In this document: positions 20,213 to 32,221 of the stretch, in pieces | How positions within the stretch are numbered: position 1 is the first letter of the stretch | How the letters are laid out: each line of letters starts with the position of its first letter | Origin: Hanleya hanleyi | Lineage: Eukaryota; Mollusca; Polyplacophora; Lepidopleurida; Hanleyidae | Reading direction: 5' to 3' | Length of the DNA: 64,000 nucleotides | NCBI GenBank assembly: GCA_036873755.1 | Contig: JAVTVY010017221.1 | Span: forward strand, 1 to 64,000 | Notes under the pieces: generated by a model | What the model was told of the DNA's origin: nothing | What the model saw: the letters and a program-made list of their open reading frames with translations, nothing else | Database searches by the model: none | Made by a program: the position numbers and the translations under genes

Positions 20213-20220
20213 TATAAAAG
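20213..20220 (+). promoter_or_regulatory. TATA box of a putative repeat-derived transcription unit
   Basis: TATAAAAG in a GC-balanced context. The unit that would follow contains a minisatellite and an AATAAA signal, a layout that could be part of a long terminal repeat. No terminal direct repeats were found in the window. Confidence 0.4.
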
Positions 20221-20964
20221 GCGAAGATCAGGCATGGAAATCACTTCGGAACTGAACTGCAACCATTTAACAGCTCTTCTCTATTGGGCTATAGTCTATG
20301 GGACAGGTTAAAGTGGTACCTACAGGGAACATTGTGTACTTTAACAACGGAGACGGACGTATAATCGGTGGACGGTGCCGGTATGGAAAAGAGGGAACAT
20401 AGAAGTCCAGTGCCTAGTATCAGTGAAGGGTATTGAGCAGCAGTGTGGTCGGCGAATGATGGGCTGCGTTCGGGCGACTGGTAATATTCCCAGGGTTATG
20501 GAATTGGGCTGCTGATACATGGATGCACTATACTGTACTGGAGATACCTACTACGATCCAGCTATACCTACCTGATTGGAGCTCGAAGGAAGAAGTCACC
20601 CTCACAAGCCAGCTTATGTGTTTGGAGGCCCTGAAGTGTTGACGGCGGAGAGACATAACGCTGTCTGAGAGCGTTCTCGCCGTGAAACGGGTGACAGAAA
20701 ACTGGTACCAACCTGTGAGAGGAAGCATGGCGATTTGATGTGATCTGAGACGTTGAAGGAAGTCTATCGGAAGAAGGTCTGTTTTATCGGTCGTCGTGAG
20801 TACCTCAGTCTGGGCCGTTTACGGTGCCTACGAGCACGCCACCGAAGCAGCATCTCAAAACTGTTACAGACAGATTCGCTGCCAGAGACGTTATATTAGA
20901 CCACATCATCTAGCCGGATACATCCTGAGGAGAGGATCCTCGCAAGTCAGACTACGCCTGGATA

Positions 20965-21480
20965 GAAGTCAGCCAAGACCACGGTGGGAAGACGAACCGA
21001 CCTGTAGAAGGGAATAGGTACCTACAAGGTCAACAGACGTATCCACGGCGGGAAGACGAGTCTATCTCTAGGAAAATACGTACCTGCGAGGGGAAGACGG
21101 GCATATCCACGGTGAGAAGACAGGACACATTCAGGGGACTTTCTGGGGGAAGATATACTTACCTTGGAGGGAAGACGACACGGAAGCATCCTCGCAAGAC
21201 AGATTACAACTGTGGAAGAACGGACATATCCACGGTGGGAAGACGAACCTCCCTGTAGAGGAGATTTCTCACAAGTAGAAGCAGACGTATCGACGGTGGG
21301 AAGACGGAGCAGTCTCTGGGACCATACGTACCTGTAAGGGGAAGACGGTCATTCCACGGTGGGAAGACGGAGCAATCTCTGGGACCATACGTACCTGTAA
21401 GGGGAAGACGGTCATATCCACGGTGGGAAGCCACGGCGTTTTCTGGGGACGATATACCTACCGTACAGAGAAGAGAGTCG
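20965..21480. repeat. 63-64-bp minisatellite with CGGTGGGAAGACGG core
   Basis: The last copies are regular (cores at 21294, 21357 and 21421); the earlier ones are degenerate but keep CGGTGGGAAGACG and GGGAAGACGG blocks. The 63-bp period gives an open frame with 21-residue repeats on the minus strand, which I regard as incidental. Confidence 0.8.
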
Positions 21481-21660
21481 ATATATCCATAGCCTCACTC
21501 CAAAAGCCGGGAGAAGGAAGGACGTCGAGCCGCTATCCTTGGCCTCGCTCCAACGACATTCCATACCAACAGAGGGGCCAGCAGCCAGGCCGCCCCTACG
21601 ATCACCTACCGTGTGGAAAGGGCCAGTAACCAGGCCGCCCTTTACTCGGTGCGCGTATAT

Positions 21661-21666
21661 AATAAA
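21661..21666 (+). terminator. AATAAA poly(A) signal
   Basis: Lies after two similar GGCCAG..CAGGCCGCCC blocks (21559 and 21621) and a TATATAATAAAC context. It would end the unit that starts at the TATA box at 20213. Confidence 0.4.
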
Positions 21667-23273
21667 CTGTACATATTTACATCTTTAACCACGATCATCC
21701 TGTACATTTAACTGAATATTATTGCACATTATTTGACTCTATATCAGCCTTGGTTGTCTCTACACTCTCCTACTTTCTCGATCCAGACAAGGTGACAGGT
21801 CGAAGTGAATCTCTAGTGGGCAAGGACTAGTGCCGACAGGGACCGTGGCCTGACAGCTTGTACGCTACCATTTAACGAGACTAAGCTCAGCCGCGTCCCG
21901 TTCATTGACCGGCCCGGCACACGTTACACCTGTATATATACATGTATATGGCGAAATATTTATATGAAAAATATTTGCTTGTGCATATGGTCTTTTGCAG
22001 CATTGCACTTTTAACTTTTCAGATGAATGTGTACGTGCATCCGCACTGAGGAAACACTCTTTCAAATGATCAGAGTATGGACAGGGCACGAGAGTAAGAG
22101 TGCACTGTACTTGGGTTCATGAATTAATGGAGTAGTTTGATCAGTGAACACTCACACAAAAAACACCAAAGTTAACAAAGCTGGATCATTTCACCATGAA
22201 ATCTCACTATATGTATACAGGAGGAAGGCCACTCTGAAAATATTAGCGAAAAGCATCTAGTAGATCAATATTTCGAGATATATTTATTCATGCCATCGTC
22301 ATGAATGGTAGCTTACAACAGGTTACATGTGTATATATAAGTTATACAGAAACAATTCAAAGACAATCAACCGGTCAGACACAGTATCAAGTGGGTAATC
22401 ATTTAACAAATGAAATGAACTAAAATGAAATTAACCAGAAACATGAACTATTGCCAATGAAAGGAATTGAGAGAGTATTCACCGGACAAATGAAAGTTCT
22501 TTAGATGAGTTGATAACACGATTCACTTGTGGATTTTATCGCCTGATAACAAATGCTTCTTTGAGAAGGAGGGTGTTCCAAATAGTGTGATTACAATTGT
22601 ACAACACAAAGTCTGAATTCGTAGATTGCATGCATATTCGCACCGTATAAAAAATATCATACTTATGGACTCACACTGGAAAGAGGTGTTATTTGGATGA
22701 CTACAGGTCTACGGTGGAATAACATCTGGTGTTCATTATATTTGAAGAGTTTGCGCCAATCTAATTAAAATTAAATCCTATCTGCTTCCCATTCGGATAT
22801 GTCGCTTGTGGGATCTAACAGGCTTGCAGTAACTCGCGTGTTAACCAATCCCGAGAACGTTTCATAGAGCTCTGAAGGGAACATTGATGACAAAGAATTT
22901 TTGGTTGACTCTGGAGGGGTGTATTTTCATGTTGCCGCGGTCCCCACATTGTGGCACCATAATACGGTGTAGATATATGGACTGGTCTTTAGTGTAAACA
23001 TTGGGGTAAAAGGACACAGTGAACCTATCTCCCCTCCCCGATTTCAAATGAATGAGTCCAGATTCGACCATGATGTCATAATGCTATTAAATATCCATGG
23101 TATGGGCGCTCAGAACACCAAATTCAAGTGAAATACGTGAGATCCTATATAGCGACATGTACGATTGGGGAGCATTGATAGGATATTAATTTATTAAGAT
23201 TGAGTTCGCGCAGAAGAGAAACCGTTCGTTTGTGCATATTCATGTACACGATATAAAAGTTGTCTGATTAAGC
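21667..23273. other. Non-coding stretch, nothing recognised
   Basis: Open frames are all short and without domains. The first 250 bp may belong to the repeat unit to the left. Confidence 0.4.
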
Positions 23274-23680
23274 CCCATCCTCGCGAGCCAGTGTATCAAT
23301 CTATAGGTTGCGATCGATACACTGGCTCGGTTAGTTATCGATATCAGTTCTGGATATAAATAGCTCGAGGAGTTCCCACTAAACCGAACCAATCAGTAAG
23401 CGCACTGAAGCAGCTCATCAGGCCAATCCGCAGGGAGGTTTAAGTTTTGACTGGTTTGAATTTCATCGCCAGCCGGACTACCTTTGAAGTTAGGCTGAAA
23501 TCGCCATCGGGTGTCAAAGCGGAAACCGCAAGCTCCTGATACCGGCGCGCTAATTCAAAACAACAACTGGGGATGAAATATACGAGAACGGCCCGAGAAC
23601 TCGTTCGAATCACCAAAAAGGTCCAGGTAAACCCTCTTTGAGAATTTAGGGATTACCTGGACTTGTGTAGATGATTAAGC
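23274..23680 (+). repeat. ~400-bp dispersed repeat, copy 1, with terminal hairpin
   Basis: Aligns to 25699-26095: shared landmarks include GCCAGTGTATC, AGTTCTGGATA, CAAACCAAT/GAACCAATC, TGAAATCG.CATCG, and AATCACCAAAAA followed by GTCCAGGTAAACC. The start can fold into a hairpin with a perfect 14-bp stem (23284-23297 with 23316-23329). Confidence 0.72.
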
Positions 23681-25206
23681 CCATGAGAAAACACACCGGA
23701 CAGAAACCCTACCTCGCCTGAAGTACTCTTAGGTAAAGAGAAACCTTTAAACCTGTCTGAACATATCAACTCATTCTGAGAGAAACTATAGAAGCGCACC
23801 ACGTGTCATTGTAGTGGTAGTAAGTAATTGATTTACAATGCTACCACATTATATTGTACACTCTATTGAATCCCCGTATAATGTCGGATCATGAACAAAT
23901 CTCTCCGCCATCATACTCTGATGAACGGAAGCGGTCAAAACAGACACAGTGTAGGTGTTGGTTGTATCCACGTCGTGTTCCCTAGGAAATGTCACTCCTG
24001 ATCTGCGGTGTGTTTCTTGTTGATTTTTCTTGCGTCAATCACTTTGACGGTTTGCGTACGCAATTATCAAACCGATAGGTATATAGATGCAATAATATGG
24101 TACATAACAAAAGAGTTCAATGAGATTTGGGTACTCATTGGTCTCATACAATACAAACATGTATTTCTTTTATCATTCTTCAGCCGTGCAATATTCAAAG
24201 CATACATGTTCCTGAGCAATCCCCCATAGATGACTTATCATGTTTTGTTGACCAAACAGGAATTCTAATCTCGGCTTGAAACTACATAATCTCCCTTGAT
24301 AGTATCTTGAATAAGGTTTGCATATCTGAATACATCGGAATATTATTTACGCTTTAAATCATTGTATAAATCTTATACCAAAGTATATAAAACAGCAGAG
24401 GTGGCAATATCTTATGTATCTATGATAAATATATCGAACAGCAGGTATTCCGCGGGGGAGTGGGGGAAGACTAGAAAGGCACAAACTATCCATTCAGATT
24501 GTCGATTTTGACTGAGGTAAAGCAATCATTTGACAGAATATCACTCCCGGTCCATGTTCTGTCATTGCATTGCGTCAATGACCCGCCAATTATGATGAGC
24601 ACCCGATGATACAGGCGTCTTCTGCATGACAAATGTCATGATTTGCCTTCTCGAGATTCAACTTGTATCTCACTGAGAAGTAAATCTCATCAGCGATGAG
24701 CTAAATCGACTCCGCATCAGACTTTCTTCCAGACTGTATGAATCTTAATACAATTTAAGCACCATATATATTGTGGCCTATCTAATCCTAGCTCCTTACT
24801 CTCGCTCCTAATCTAGTCATGATGTGGGGCATGCAAATGGGGTTAGGAACGCCCGTGAGCGACAACTTGCGAGAGGAAGAGATCACTCAAGACTAATGTA
24901 TGAGCGCACAGGTGTGTGTAACTCTGGTCCAGCATGACAAGCCCGCTATGTTATGTAAAACATACACGAGATGAAAGCGTTATGGAATTATTGAATGGTT
25001 TCAATTGACATGTGTCAAGTCCCTTAACATGGAAGCTCTGTGGCACTTATCACCGTCATTATTCTACCAAGAACCAAGACCTACTGCTTGGGAGTTTCTC
25101 CAAATTAGAGAGTCTTGCAATACCCACATGACTACATGTTGATTGATCTCGAGGATAAATCATTCAGCATAGATTGTATATTGATTGATCCAATCTAGTT
25201 CGAGTC
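23681..25206. other. Non-coding stretch, nothing recognised
   Basis: A 73-codon open frame at 24008-24229 is hydrophobic but shows no family signature or splice context; treated as chance. Confidence 0.4.
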
Positions 25207-25212
25207 ATTTTT

Positions 25213-27028
25213 GGTCCGTGTAACCTTGCACAGTTCAATTTTCGTTTTTGGTTTCTCAAAATCAAAAATTGAAATTTGACCGTCAATTTTCAATTTTCGT
25301 TTTTGTTTCTGTAATCTCAAAATCAAAAATTGAAATTTAACCGTCAATTTTCAATTTCCGTTTTTTGTTTTTGTGATCTCAAAATCAAAAATTGAAATTT
25401 GACCGTTAATTTTCAATTTTTGATTTTGGGATTACAAAAACAAAAAACGAAAATTGAAATTTGTCAGTCAATTTTCAATTTTCGTTTTTCGTTTTGCTTC
25501 ACGCAAAAATGAAAATCAAATATTGAAAATTGCCTCGACTTGTCCGTTTTTCGATTTTTGATTTTAACTTCGACGTATCAATGTTAAGTTCGCACGTGGA
25601 AGGGTTATGTTGTAACTTCCGGTACGACGAGTAGAATAGAAAACGCAAATCGTGTCGTATAAGAGATGTGGAGCGCGAGAGGCATGTGACCCACCAGGCC
25701 ATCCTTGGGAGCCAGTGTATCGATCGATTTGTTAGGGTATCTATACACTGCCTTGGTTAGTTGCCACGGTAGTTCTGGATAAAAATAGATCAAGGGGTAT
25801 CCTCTAAATCAAACCAATTAGTGAACAGACTCAGCTAGCTCATTACGCCAATCCACAGCACGGTTACAGATGTTACATCGCTGGCATAACTTTGATGTCA
25901 GGCTGAAATCGACATCGAGAGTCAAAGCAAAAACCACCGGCTTGGGATACCGACATGCTAATTCAAAATAATCTCGGGGGATAAAATGTTCGAGATTGAT
26001 GCAACGACTCAAGGCAACGACTCAATAACTCAATCGAATCACCAAAAATGTCCAGGTAAACCATTCGCGATTTATCTGAACTTGTGAAGATGCACAAGAT
26101 CGGTCTGGACAGGTGGCATCTCGCTGTTCTCATTGGTTATTGGCATTGAGATTTTCCCATTTCTAAAACTAGATGTTTAAAGCACTATAAAAGCGAACGA
26201 CATTAATGAACACAACCGCTATTTGTTATTGATTTAAAATAAAGATACCAACAAAGATGTAATACCAATAAGAGTAAGCATCGCGGTGATGGTCCGCGAA
26301 ATTCGTATATGGCATATGGCTGCGCGGCTCAGGGTTAAAATTTCACAGGCAGGTCACAAAACCCGATCAACCTTTCCTCAAACCTAGATAACTCATATTC
26401 AACGCATTAAGTGCGGGTGTCAAACGCTTCAACGCATCGACGCGGAAGTTCCATCGGGGGTTATGATTAGGGTCCCACGTATTAATTATACTGCCCTACT
26501 TTAATGAAACTCCTATGTGTATCAACCTCGTTGTTCTCCATATAATGCTTCACACCTGCTGCACGAATGCGTACTCGATTCTGCAAATGCGCAGTTGGTC
26601 TATTATAAACTAGCTCGAATGCCTGGCTCAAGGGATATATAATGTTGTGAAACTCCCATATCTTCCCCCCTACTGGTTTTCCATATTATGCTCCAACCTG
26701 CCTATACAACCCGATTTGCGCTTCCCATTCTACTCCGCGGACAGAAAGTGACATCATAAGCCTTGCGCGTGCGCAGTTAAAATTGACGCATCAAAGTTAA
26801 AATCAAAAAACGAAAAACGGACAAGTCGAGGCAATTTTCAATATTTGATTTTCATTTTTGGGCGAAGTAAAACGAAAATTGGAAATTGAATGTCAAATTT
26901 CAATTTTTGATTTTGAGAAACCGAAAACGAAAAACAGAAATTGAAAATTGACGGTCAAATTTCAATTTTTGATTTTGCAAAGCCAAAAACAAAAAACGAA
27001 AATTGAATTGTGCAAGGTTACACGGACC
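25213..27028. mobile_element. 1.8-kb fold-back element with tandem-repeat arms
   Basis: Ends GGTCCGTGTAACCTTGCACA and its inverse. The inverted arms (about 25213-25580 and 26784-27028) are built from repeated AAAATCAAAAATTGAAATTT / CAATTTTCGTTTTTG modules, with more modules in the left arm. The arms end inward at a shared TTGCCTCGACTTGTCCG block. ATTTTT flanks both sides directly (25207-25212 and 27029-27034), a possible 6-bp target-site duplication, though low-complexity. No transposase is encoded. Confidence 0.83.
25699..26095 (+). repeat. ~400-bp dispersed repeat, copy 2 (inside the fold-back element)
   Basis: Diverged copy of 23274-23680. The terminal hairpin is partly retained (CCAGTGTAT near 25712 with ATACACTG near 25743). 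It lies in the core of the fold-back element, either captured by it or inserted into it. Confidence 0.7.
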
Positions 27029-27034
27029 ATTTTT

Positions 27035-27640
27035 GATGTAATATGCAATTTTTTACCGATGTAAAATCTTCAAGTTGTACAAACATGTTAGTAAGGTGGA
27101 GATATCCGACCAGTCCTCAGTCGAACTGATACATCTATCCATTTAAAGTTGTACAAGGTCACAACAGGAGTGAGAGGCTGAGACAGATCAACGTTATGGA
27201 AAGTGTAAAAAACACGGTCATGTGTACAGTCCAGGATGGTAAGAGTTCTCTTAACACAATCCAGGAAAAAGCCCTGACGGACAGTTGCACATGAAAGCGA
27301 AGATGGAGAACGTACATTATAATGCAGGATTTCTTATCTTCACCCATGTATGGGTACAACGGCATATTCTGATGCACTACACCTGCTGAATATGCAAGGT
27401 TACTTCTATTTTTTTGCTCCTTCGCCGTGCAGGTCACAGCAATCTCCCAGTACACCTGCCCGCCAGAGCTCCATGAAACCCGTCTTCGCCAGACCGTGCA
27501 CATTGTCGCTGATTAACCAAGATTTGCCCGTCATCTTTTACTGATACGCAGTCATGCGACACTTTATTCAATGAGAACACCGGGCCTGAATCAAAAAAGT
27601 CAAATCATCAACCATATGATCGTACATACATGTACATGTA
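27035..27640. other. Non-coding stretch
   Basis: A minus-strand open frame (27159-27503) has a hydrophobic C-terminus, but I recognise no domain. Low support for a gene. Confidence 0.35.
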
Positions 27641-27742
27641 CACTCTTAAAACACAAGTGTTGTAATGGTAACATTTTCTAAGTGTTATACTCAATACAAC
27701 ACTTTAAAATGTTGAATACTAGTGTTATAACATTTAAAGAGT
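27641..27742. mobile_element. ~100-bp CACTCTTAAA element
   Basis: Short repeat with CACTCTTAAAAC at the left, AAAGAGT at the right and internal AAGTGTT / AACACTTT motifs in both orientations. The left end matches the complement of the right end of the AACACTT region at 51060-51390. Confidence 0.5.
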
Positions 27743-29210
27743 CATAATCTTAAAGACTCTTCGGATTTTAACAACATCTAAACAATGTTGTGTTATTGTC
27801 GCGCCATCCAAGGTGGCGCGCGGAGACAGTGAGTAATTTGATTGGCTCCTGCTTCACGTGATACTTCTGCCATTGCTGGAAAGCATGAGCCTGCCTGTGT
27901 GTGGGAAAATTCAACGTGCCGTTTCGGTAAGTTTGGTTGTTGTTAGAACGTGTTATTTTGTTAATTTTCTTTGTAACTGATTGAATACATTATTAACTTG
28001 TTGTTATTGTTGATCTTGATGCTCTTCTCCTTTCCGGCACTCTGATTCGGGTGTTGGCAATCCTTGTTCGCACCATCATCGAGCGAGTCACCGAGTGCAA
28101 CTGAACCGAGAAAGCTGAAATGTGAACATTTAGGCCTATCGGATTATCCTCAGTTCCGATCTGTGATTACCTAGTAAATTATGATTAAACGGAGATCTGG
28201 AAAATCCCCATACTATTATGTTTAAATTGTCATGGGTGGTAACATAACACATCCGATGTAATTGAATGAACAAATATATATGTGTTGGTGCCTGGGAACC
28301 TCTCATTTTTTTTTCAGTTTGCCAAGGAGTGAAGTATGAGTGTGTTGACCCTGCAGTAAGAGCCCCGGAAAAATGAGAAATTACAGGCGTCATTTTTATA
28401 CAATTTTCGTGAATAATTACGGGTTCTGGATCGGTTCTCGTACAGATCAAATCTCGTGCACCTCTCACGTGCGCGCGTTCAGAGCATGTGGTGACTTTCT
28501 ATGTGGATTGCTTATGTGTGGGGGAAGTTTAATTTGTCTGTCAAAATTTCTACTTCTTGGTGTAGTTGGAAGTATTTTTTTTTTAATTGCTTTCCGGGTT
28601 ATATACTTCTAGTTTTCATCACACGGGAAGTCCATTTTATCGCCAACCAATATAGGTAGCATGATTGATGACTATCATGTTCATTCCACGAAAGTCGGAC
28701 GACAATCCCATTTCGATAGATGTGTTTATGTCATGTGACACGGGGCGCAGTCATTGGTTTCCTTCGACCGCCCCTCCCTATCTCCGAACTAATGTTCACA
28801 GTGAAATGGCAGCAAACTCGCGTCATTTCCAGTAAATCAGTGTCATCTTCCGGTTGAAATAGCGTTCCAAATATATTATTAAAATTAAAATCGGATAATT
28901 GATGGATACGCTATTAGCTATTGACGGCCGAAGAGTTATACTTCCGATGACTGCCAAGATTTTTCGGAGGTAAAATAATCTTATTTTCCGTCCAAATAAA
29001 AAGTCGCTGTTCAGTCTCTCATTGTGAACCGGTCAGATGATGAATTGTCCAATTAGTATAAGCTTATATTATTTCTTCTAAAGCTACTCAAATAAACTTT
29101 TTAAGTGCATGAAAAATGATATTAGAGAACAATTCAGCATAAAATTGTGACTTTCGTCTGCTGTACGAGAATTGCTCTCGTGGGTTAGGTACCTAAAAAG
29201 TCAAGTTATA
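27743..29210. other. Mostly non-coding; possible first exon near 27886
   Basis: At 27840-27860 there is a CCAAT box (inverse) and a CACGTG E-box, then ATG (27886) and 14 open codons followed by a perfect GTAAGT donor (about 27928). No convincing next exon was found, so a host gene is only a possibility. The rest shows nothing recognisable. Confidence 0.25.
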
Positions 29211-29240
29211 ATAACTGCTCCCACACGTGCAGGGAAAGGT
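29211..29240. repeat. Left target-site duplication of the LINE
   Basis: 30 bp beginning ATAACTGCTCCCACACGTGC, matched at 33133-33162 with one mismatch (A/T). Such length is usual for target-primed reverse transcription of APE-type LINEs. Confidence 0.88.
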
Positions 29241-29495
29241 AAGCACAATTCTTCAGAATCGGCGATGCGGTCATTCCTCGAGAGAAACAACATACACCAT
29301 GTACACGTTACCTTTCTAAGGTACTTTGACCGGGAACAAAAAAGAACAGCTGCAGCGCAACTGAACATTTTAGAAAGCGACGAAGCTAAAGTGAGAGTTC
29401 GTGGTTTCTGGCCAGATGGAATATTCCTGAAAGAGTGGTTGCCATGGGCTGTATTCAGGAATGAGAAAAGTGAACACAATGTACTAAAATTGTAA
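29241..29495 (+). pseudogene. LINE ORF1, C-terminal fragment
   Basis: An open frame enters from the flank and ends at 29495, five bases before the ORF2 ATG. The LINE-derived part contains an RVRGFWPDG motif of the kind I remember at the end of ORF1 proteins of CR1-like elements. The upstream part of ORF1 is absent, consistent with 5' truncation at the target-site duplication. Confidence 0.5.
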
Positions 29496-29500
29496 ATACA

Positions 29501-30240
29501 ATGTGTTGGAATGCTGATGGGATTATGTCTGGAACTCCTTACCTTGTACATACCCTGAAGGAGCTTGACATACATGTGTGTGGGATAGCTGAACATTGGC
29601 TCCGAGAGTTTAACCTAGACTTTCTGAACACAATTGATGAGAATTACGAAGCAATTGCAAAACCTGTATTAGAGGCAAACCCCTATGCCACGCGCTGTAA
29701 CATACGCGGAGGTGTGGCACTCTTATACCAAAAAGATCTCAATGTGACGGAAATAGATATTGATTGTAGTAGGATAGTCGGTGCTGAGATTGAGCTGATG
29801 AGCAGTGAAAAGCTCTACTGTTCTGTGGTATACCTACCTGCGTCCTCAAGACCACTGGAATTATTTACACAGTGTGTAGAAATGCTGGATATACTTGTGT
29901 CTGTTTATTCAGAGAAGGGGCACGTTATGGTACTAGGTGACTTAACTGTAAAGTCGAAGGAAACAGATATCGCTTTGCATACGACGAACGGTCATATTTC
30001 TTTCGCGAATTCATGACCAACCACAATCTGATGTCAGTCAACGTACAAGATTTCTGTGCTGGCCCGGTTAACAGGGAACGGCACTGCAATCGATCATATC
30101 CTGATCGAACAAAATGTAACAGAATGTAACAAAATGTAACAGAATGTAACAAAATGTAACAGAATCTTGTGAAGTATTAGACGACCATTCCCTGAACGTC
30201 TCTGAACATCACCCTGTCGTATGTTCCCTTAGATTTAACT
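29501..30240 (+). pseudogene. LINE ORF2, apurinic-type endonuclease domain (broken)
   Basis: Starts at an ATG and reads CWNADGI (the conserved N of AP endonucleases), EHWL (catalytic E), a GGVALLY strand and GDLT (normally GD-N, so the Asn is altered). The frame is lost between about 29950 and 30016; homologous reading continues in other frames to about 30110. A 10-bp unit (AATGTAAC plus two bases) is repeated about six times at 30109-30164 and lies between the endonuclease and linker parts. Confidence 0.8.
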
Positions 30241-30251
30241 GTTATAAGTCA

Positions 30252-32184
30252 TTGCGCACACAAATGCCGAGAATCTCATGGATAAAAGCGGTCTCACAAG
30301 GAACTGTTTCCAATTATACCAATGAGGTATCGAGGCGTCTTGACTTAGTTCCATTGCTGTCGACAGAGATATCGGACGTCACCGAAATTGACAAGTATTA
30401 TCAGACAATAGTGAATTGTATCAGAAATGCAGCTGATGCAACGATACCCTCGACCAAATATAGAAAACATCTAAAACCGTACTGGAACGAAGATGTACAG
30501 GAACATCATAATGAGATGAAACGACTGAGACATCGATGGATTGAGGAAAATAAACCGAGAGGGAGACAGTCGGATTCATACATAGAGTATAAAAATGCGA
30601 AAAATGTGTTTAGACAAGCTTTGAGAACATCATTCAATGATTACATAACATCACCAATAGACGAACTGAATGAGTCAAATGAGATGAACAGTGACCTGTT
30701 TTGGACCTTGTTCAATCGTAGAAGAAATGGCAGCCGGTTCGAACAATCTGAAATAGAATACGATGGTGAATTATTAAGAGACCCAGAGGGTATCCGATCA
30801 GCATGGGCGATTTAATTCGAAACACTGTACTGTGATGATGACAATGTTAATTTTAACAATGATTTCAGAAACACAATCCGCAGACGTATTAAAGAAATTT
30901 TGAGAGACTCTTTTAACGAAGCAGACGAATTTTTGGATCCAGCTTTTGGCATACTAGACATAAGGACTAAGTGTTCCGAACTAAAAAACAACAAAGCTGG
31001 AGGGTTTGATAAGATAGCGTATGAACACTTGAAGTATGGAGGTGACCGCCTACAAGCACACCTTACAAAGCTTTTCGAGCTTGTAATTAAATATGAGTAT
31101 GTGCCGAACGATTGGAAGAAAGGTGTAATTGTGACCATATACAAAGGCGGGAAGAAACCCAAACAGAGCCCAAACAGTTACAGAGGTATAACCTTACTTC
31201 CGGTTATTTTCAAAGTGTTTGAAATGCTCCTCGCCGACAGACTTATAACTGCGTCTTCGACTCGAAGACATTTCCTTGCAAGCAGCAGATGGCTTACCAA
31301 AAAGGCCTAGACAGCCTCTACACGTCTTTTAACCTGCAAGAATGCACTTTCCACAACATAGAGAGAGAGGCGAGCAAGTGCACGCTGTATTTCTTGACAG
31401 CGCCAAAGCGTTTGACTGTGTATGGCATGATGGCCTCATGTTCATATTGCACGAAAATGGAGTAAGAGGGAAAACTTGGAGACTATTCAGAAATATCTAC
31501 ACAGATATGGAAAGTTGTGTTTCGTGCTGTGGTAATCTGTCTCGATGGTTCAAAATGAAACGTGGAATAAGACAGGGAAGTGCTCTCTCCGCCAAGCCAT
31601 ATCTGATATTTATTGACGACCTTCTGCAAGAACTGGAGAATTCGGACAACGGGGCATTAATAGTCGACATTCGAGTAAATGCTCCTACACAAGCGGATGA
31701 TATCTGTCTTCTAAGTATCAGACTGAGTGGCATGGTAGTAATGCTTGGAATCTGTGAGACCTATAGCCGACTATGGCGATTCCTATTCAATCCATGCAAA
31801 AGCTGCGGAATAACATTTCAAAAATCTGGTAAACCTACCACAGTGACAGAAGACTTCACGATGTACGGCAATGTGATTCCTGTGGTAACAGAAACCACTC
31901 ACGTAGGTGTTGCCTTAACGGGCAACCTAAGTTCATTTGATCGAACTAGAGCTGTGTGCAACAAACTGAGATGGAATACACTGTCCCTTATCAGATCCGG
32001 CATCCACCCCAAAGCGCTAAATCCGTTAGTCAGTGCGCGTGTTATAACACAGACTGTGTATCCAAAAGCGCTTTATGGATGTGAATTATGGTGTTTAAAT
32101 AAGGTAGATGTCTTAATGTTAGAAAGAGCGCAGAGGTGGATAGCCAAATCCATACAAGGGTTCCCGAAACTGACGATCAGATAA
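30252..32184 (+). pseudogene. LINE ORF2, linker and reverse transcriptase (broken)
   Basis: The linker (30252-30815) has the KPYWNEDVQ motif and ends at an in-frame TAA. The reverse transcriptase starts at about 30900 with NNKAGGFDKI, YRGITLLP and FEMLL, then changes frame near 31320 and continues with VFLDSAKAFDCVWH, RQGSALS, and the catalytic ADD at 31693-31701. About 280 residues of palm, thumb and following region remain open until 32184. At least one frameshift and one stop. Confidence 0.87.
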
Positions 32185-32221
32185 GTGTGTTGGACTTCTA
32201 GGTTGGATAGCCATTGAAAGT

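Noticed and set aside
20796..21017. Possible protein-coding gene before the minisatellite
   Set aside because: Short frame, low-complexity Arg-rich end, no conserved motif; better explained as part of the repeat unit.
24008..24229. Hydrophobic 73-codon frame as a membrane protein
   Set aside because: No start context, splice sites or homologous motif; composition follows from AT-rich DNA.
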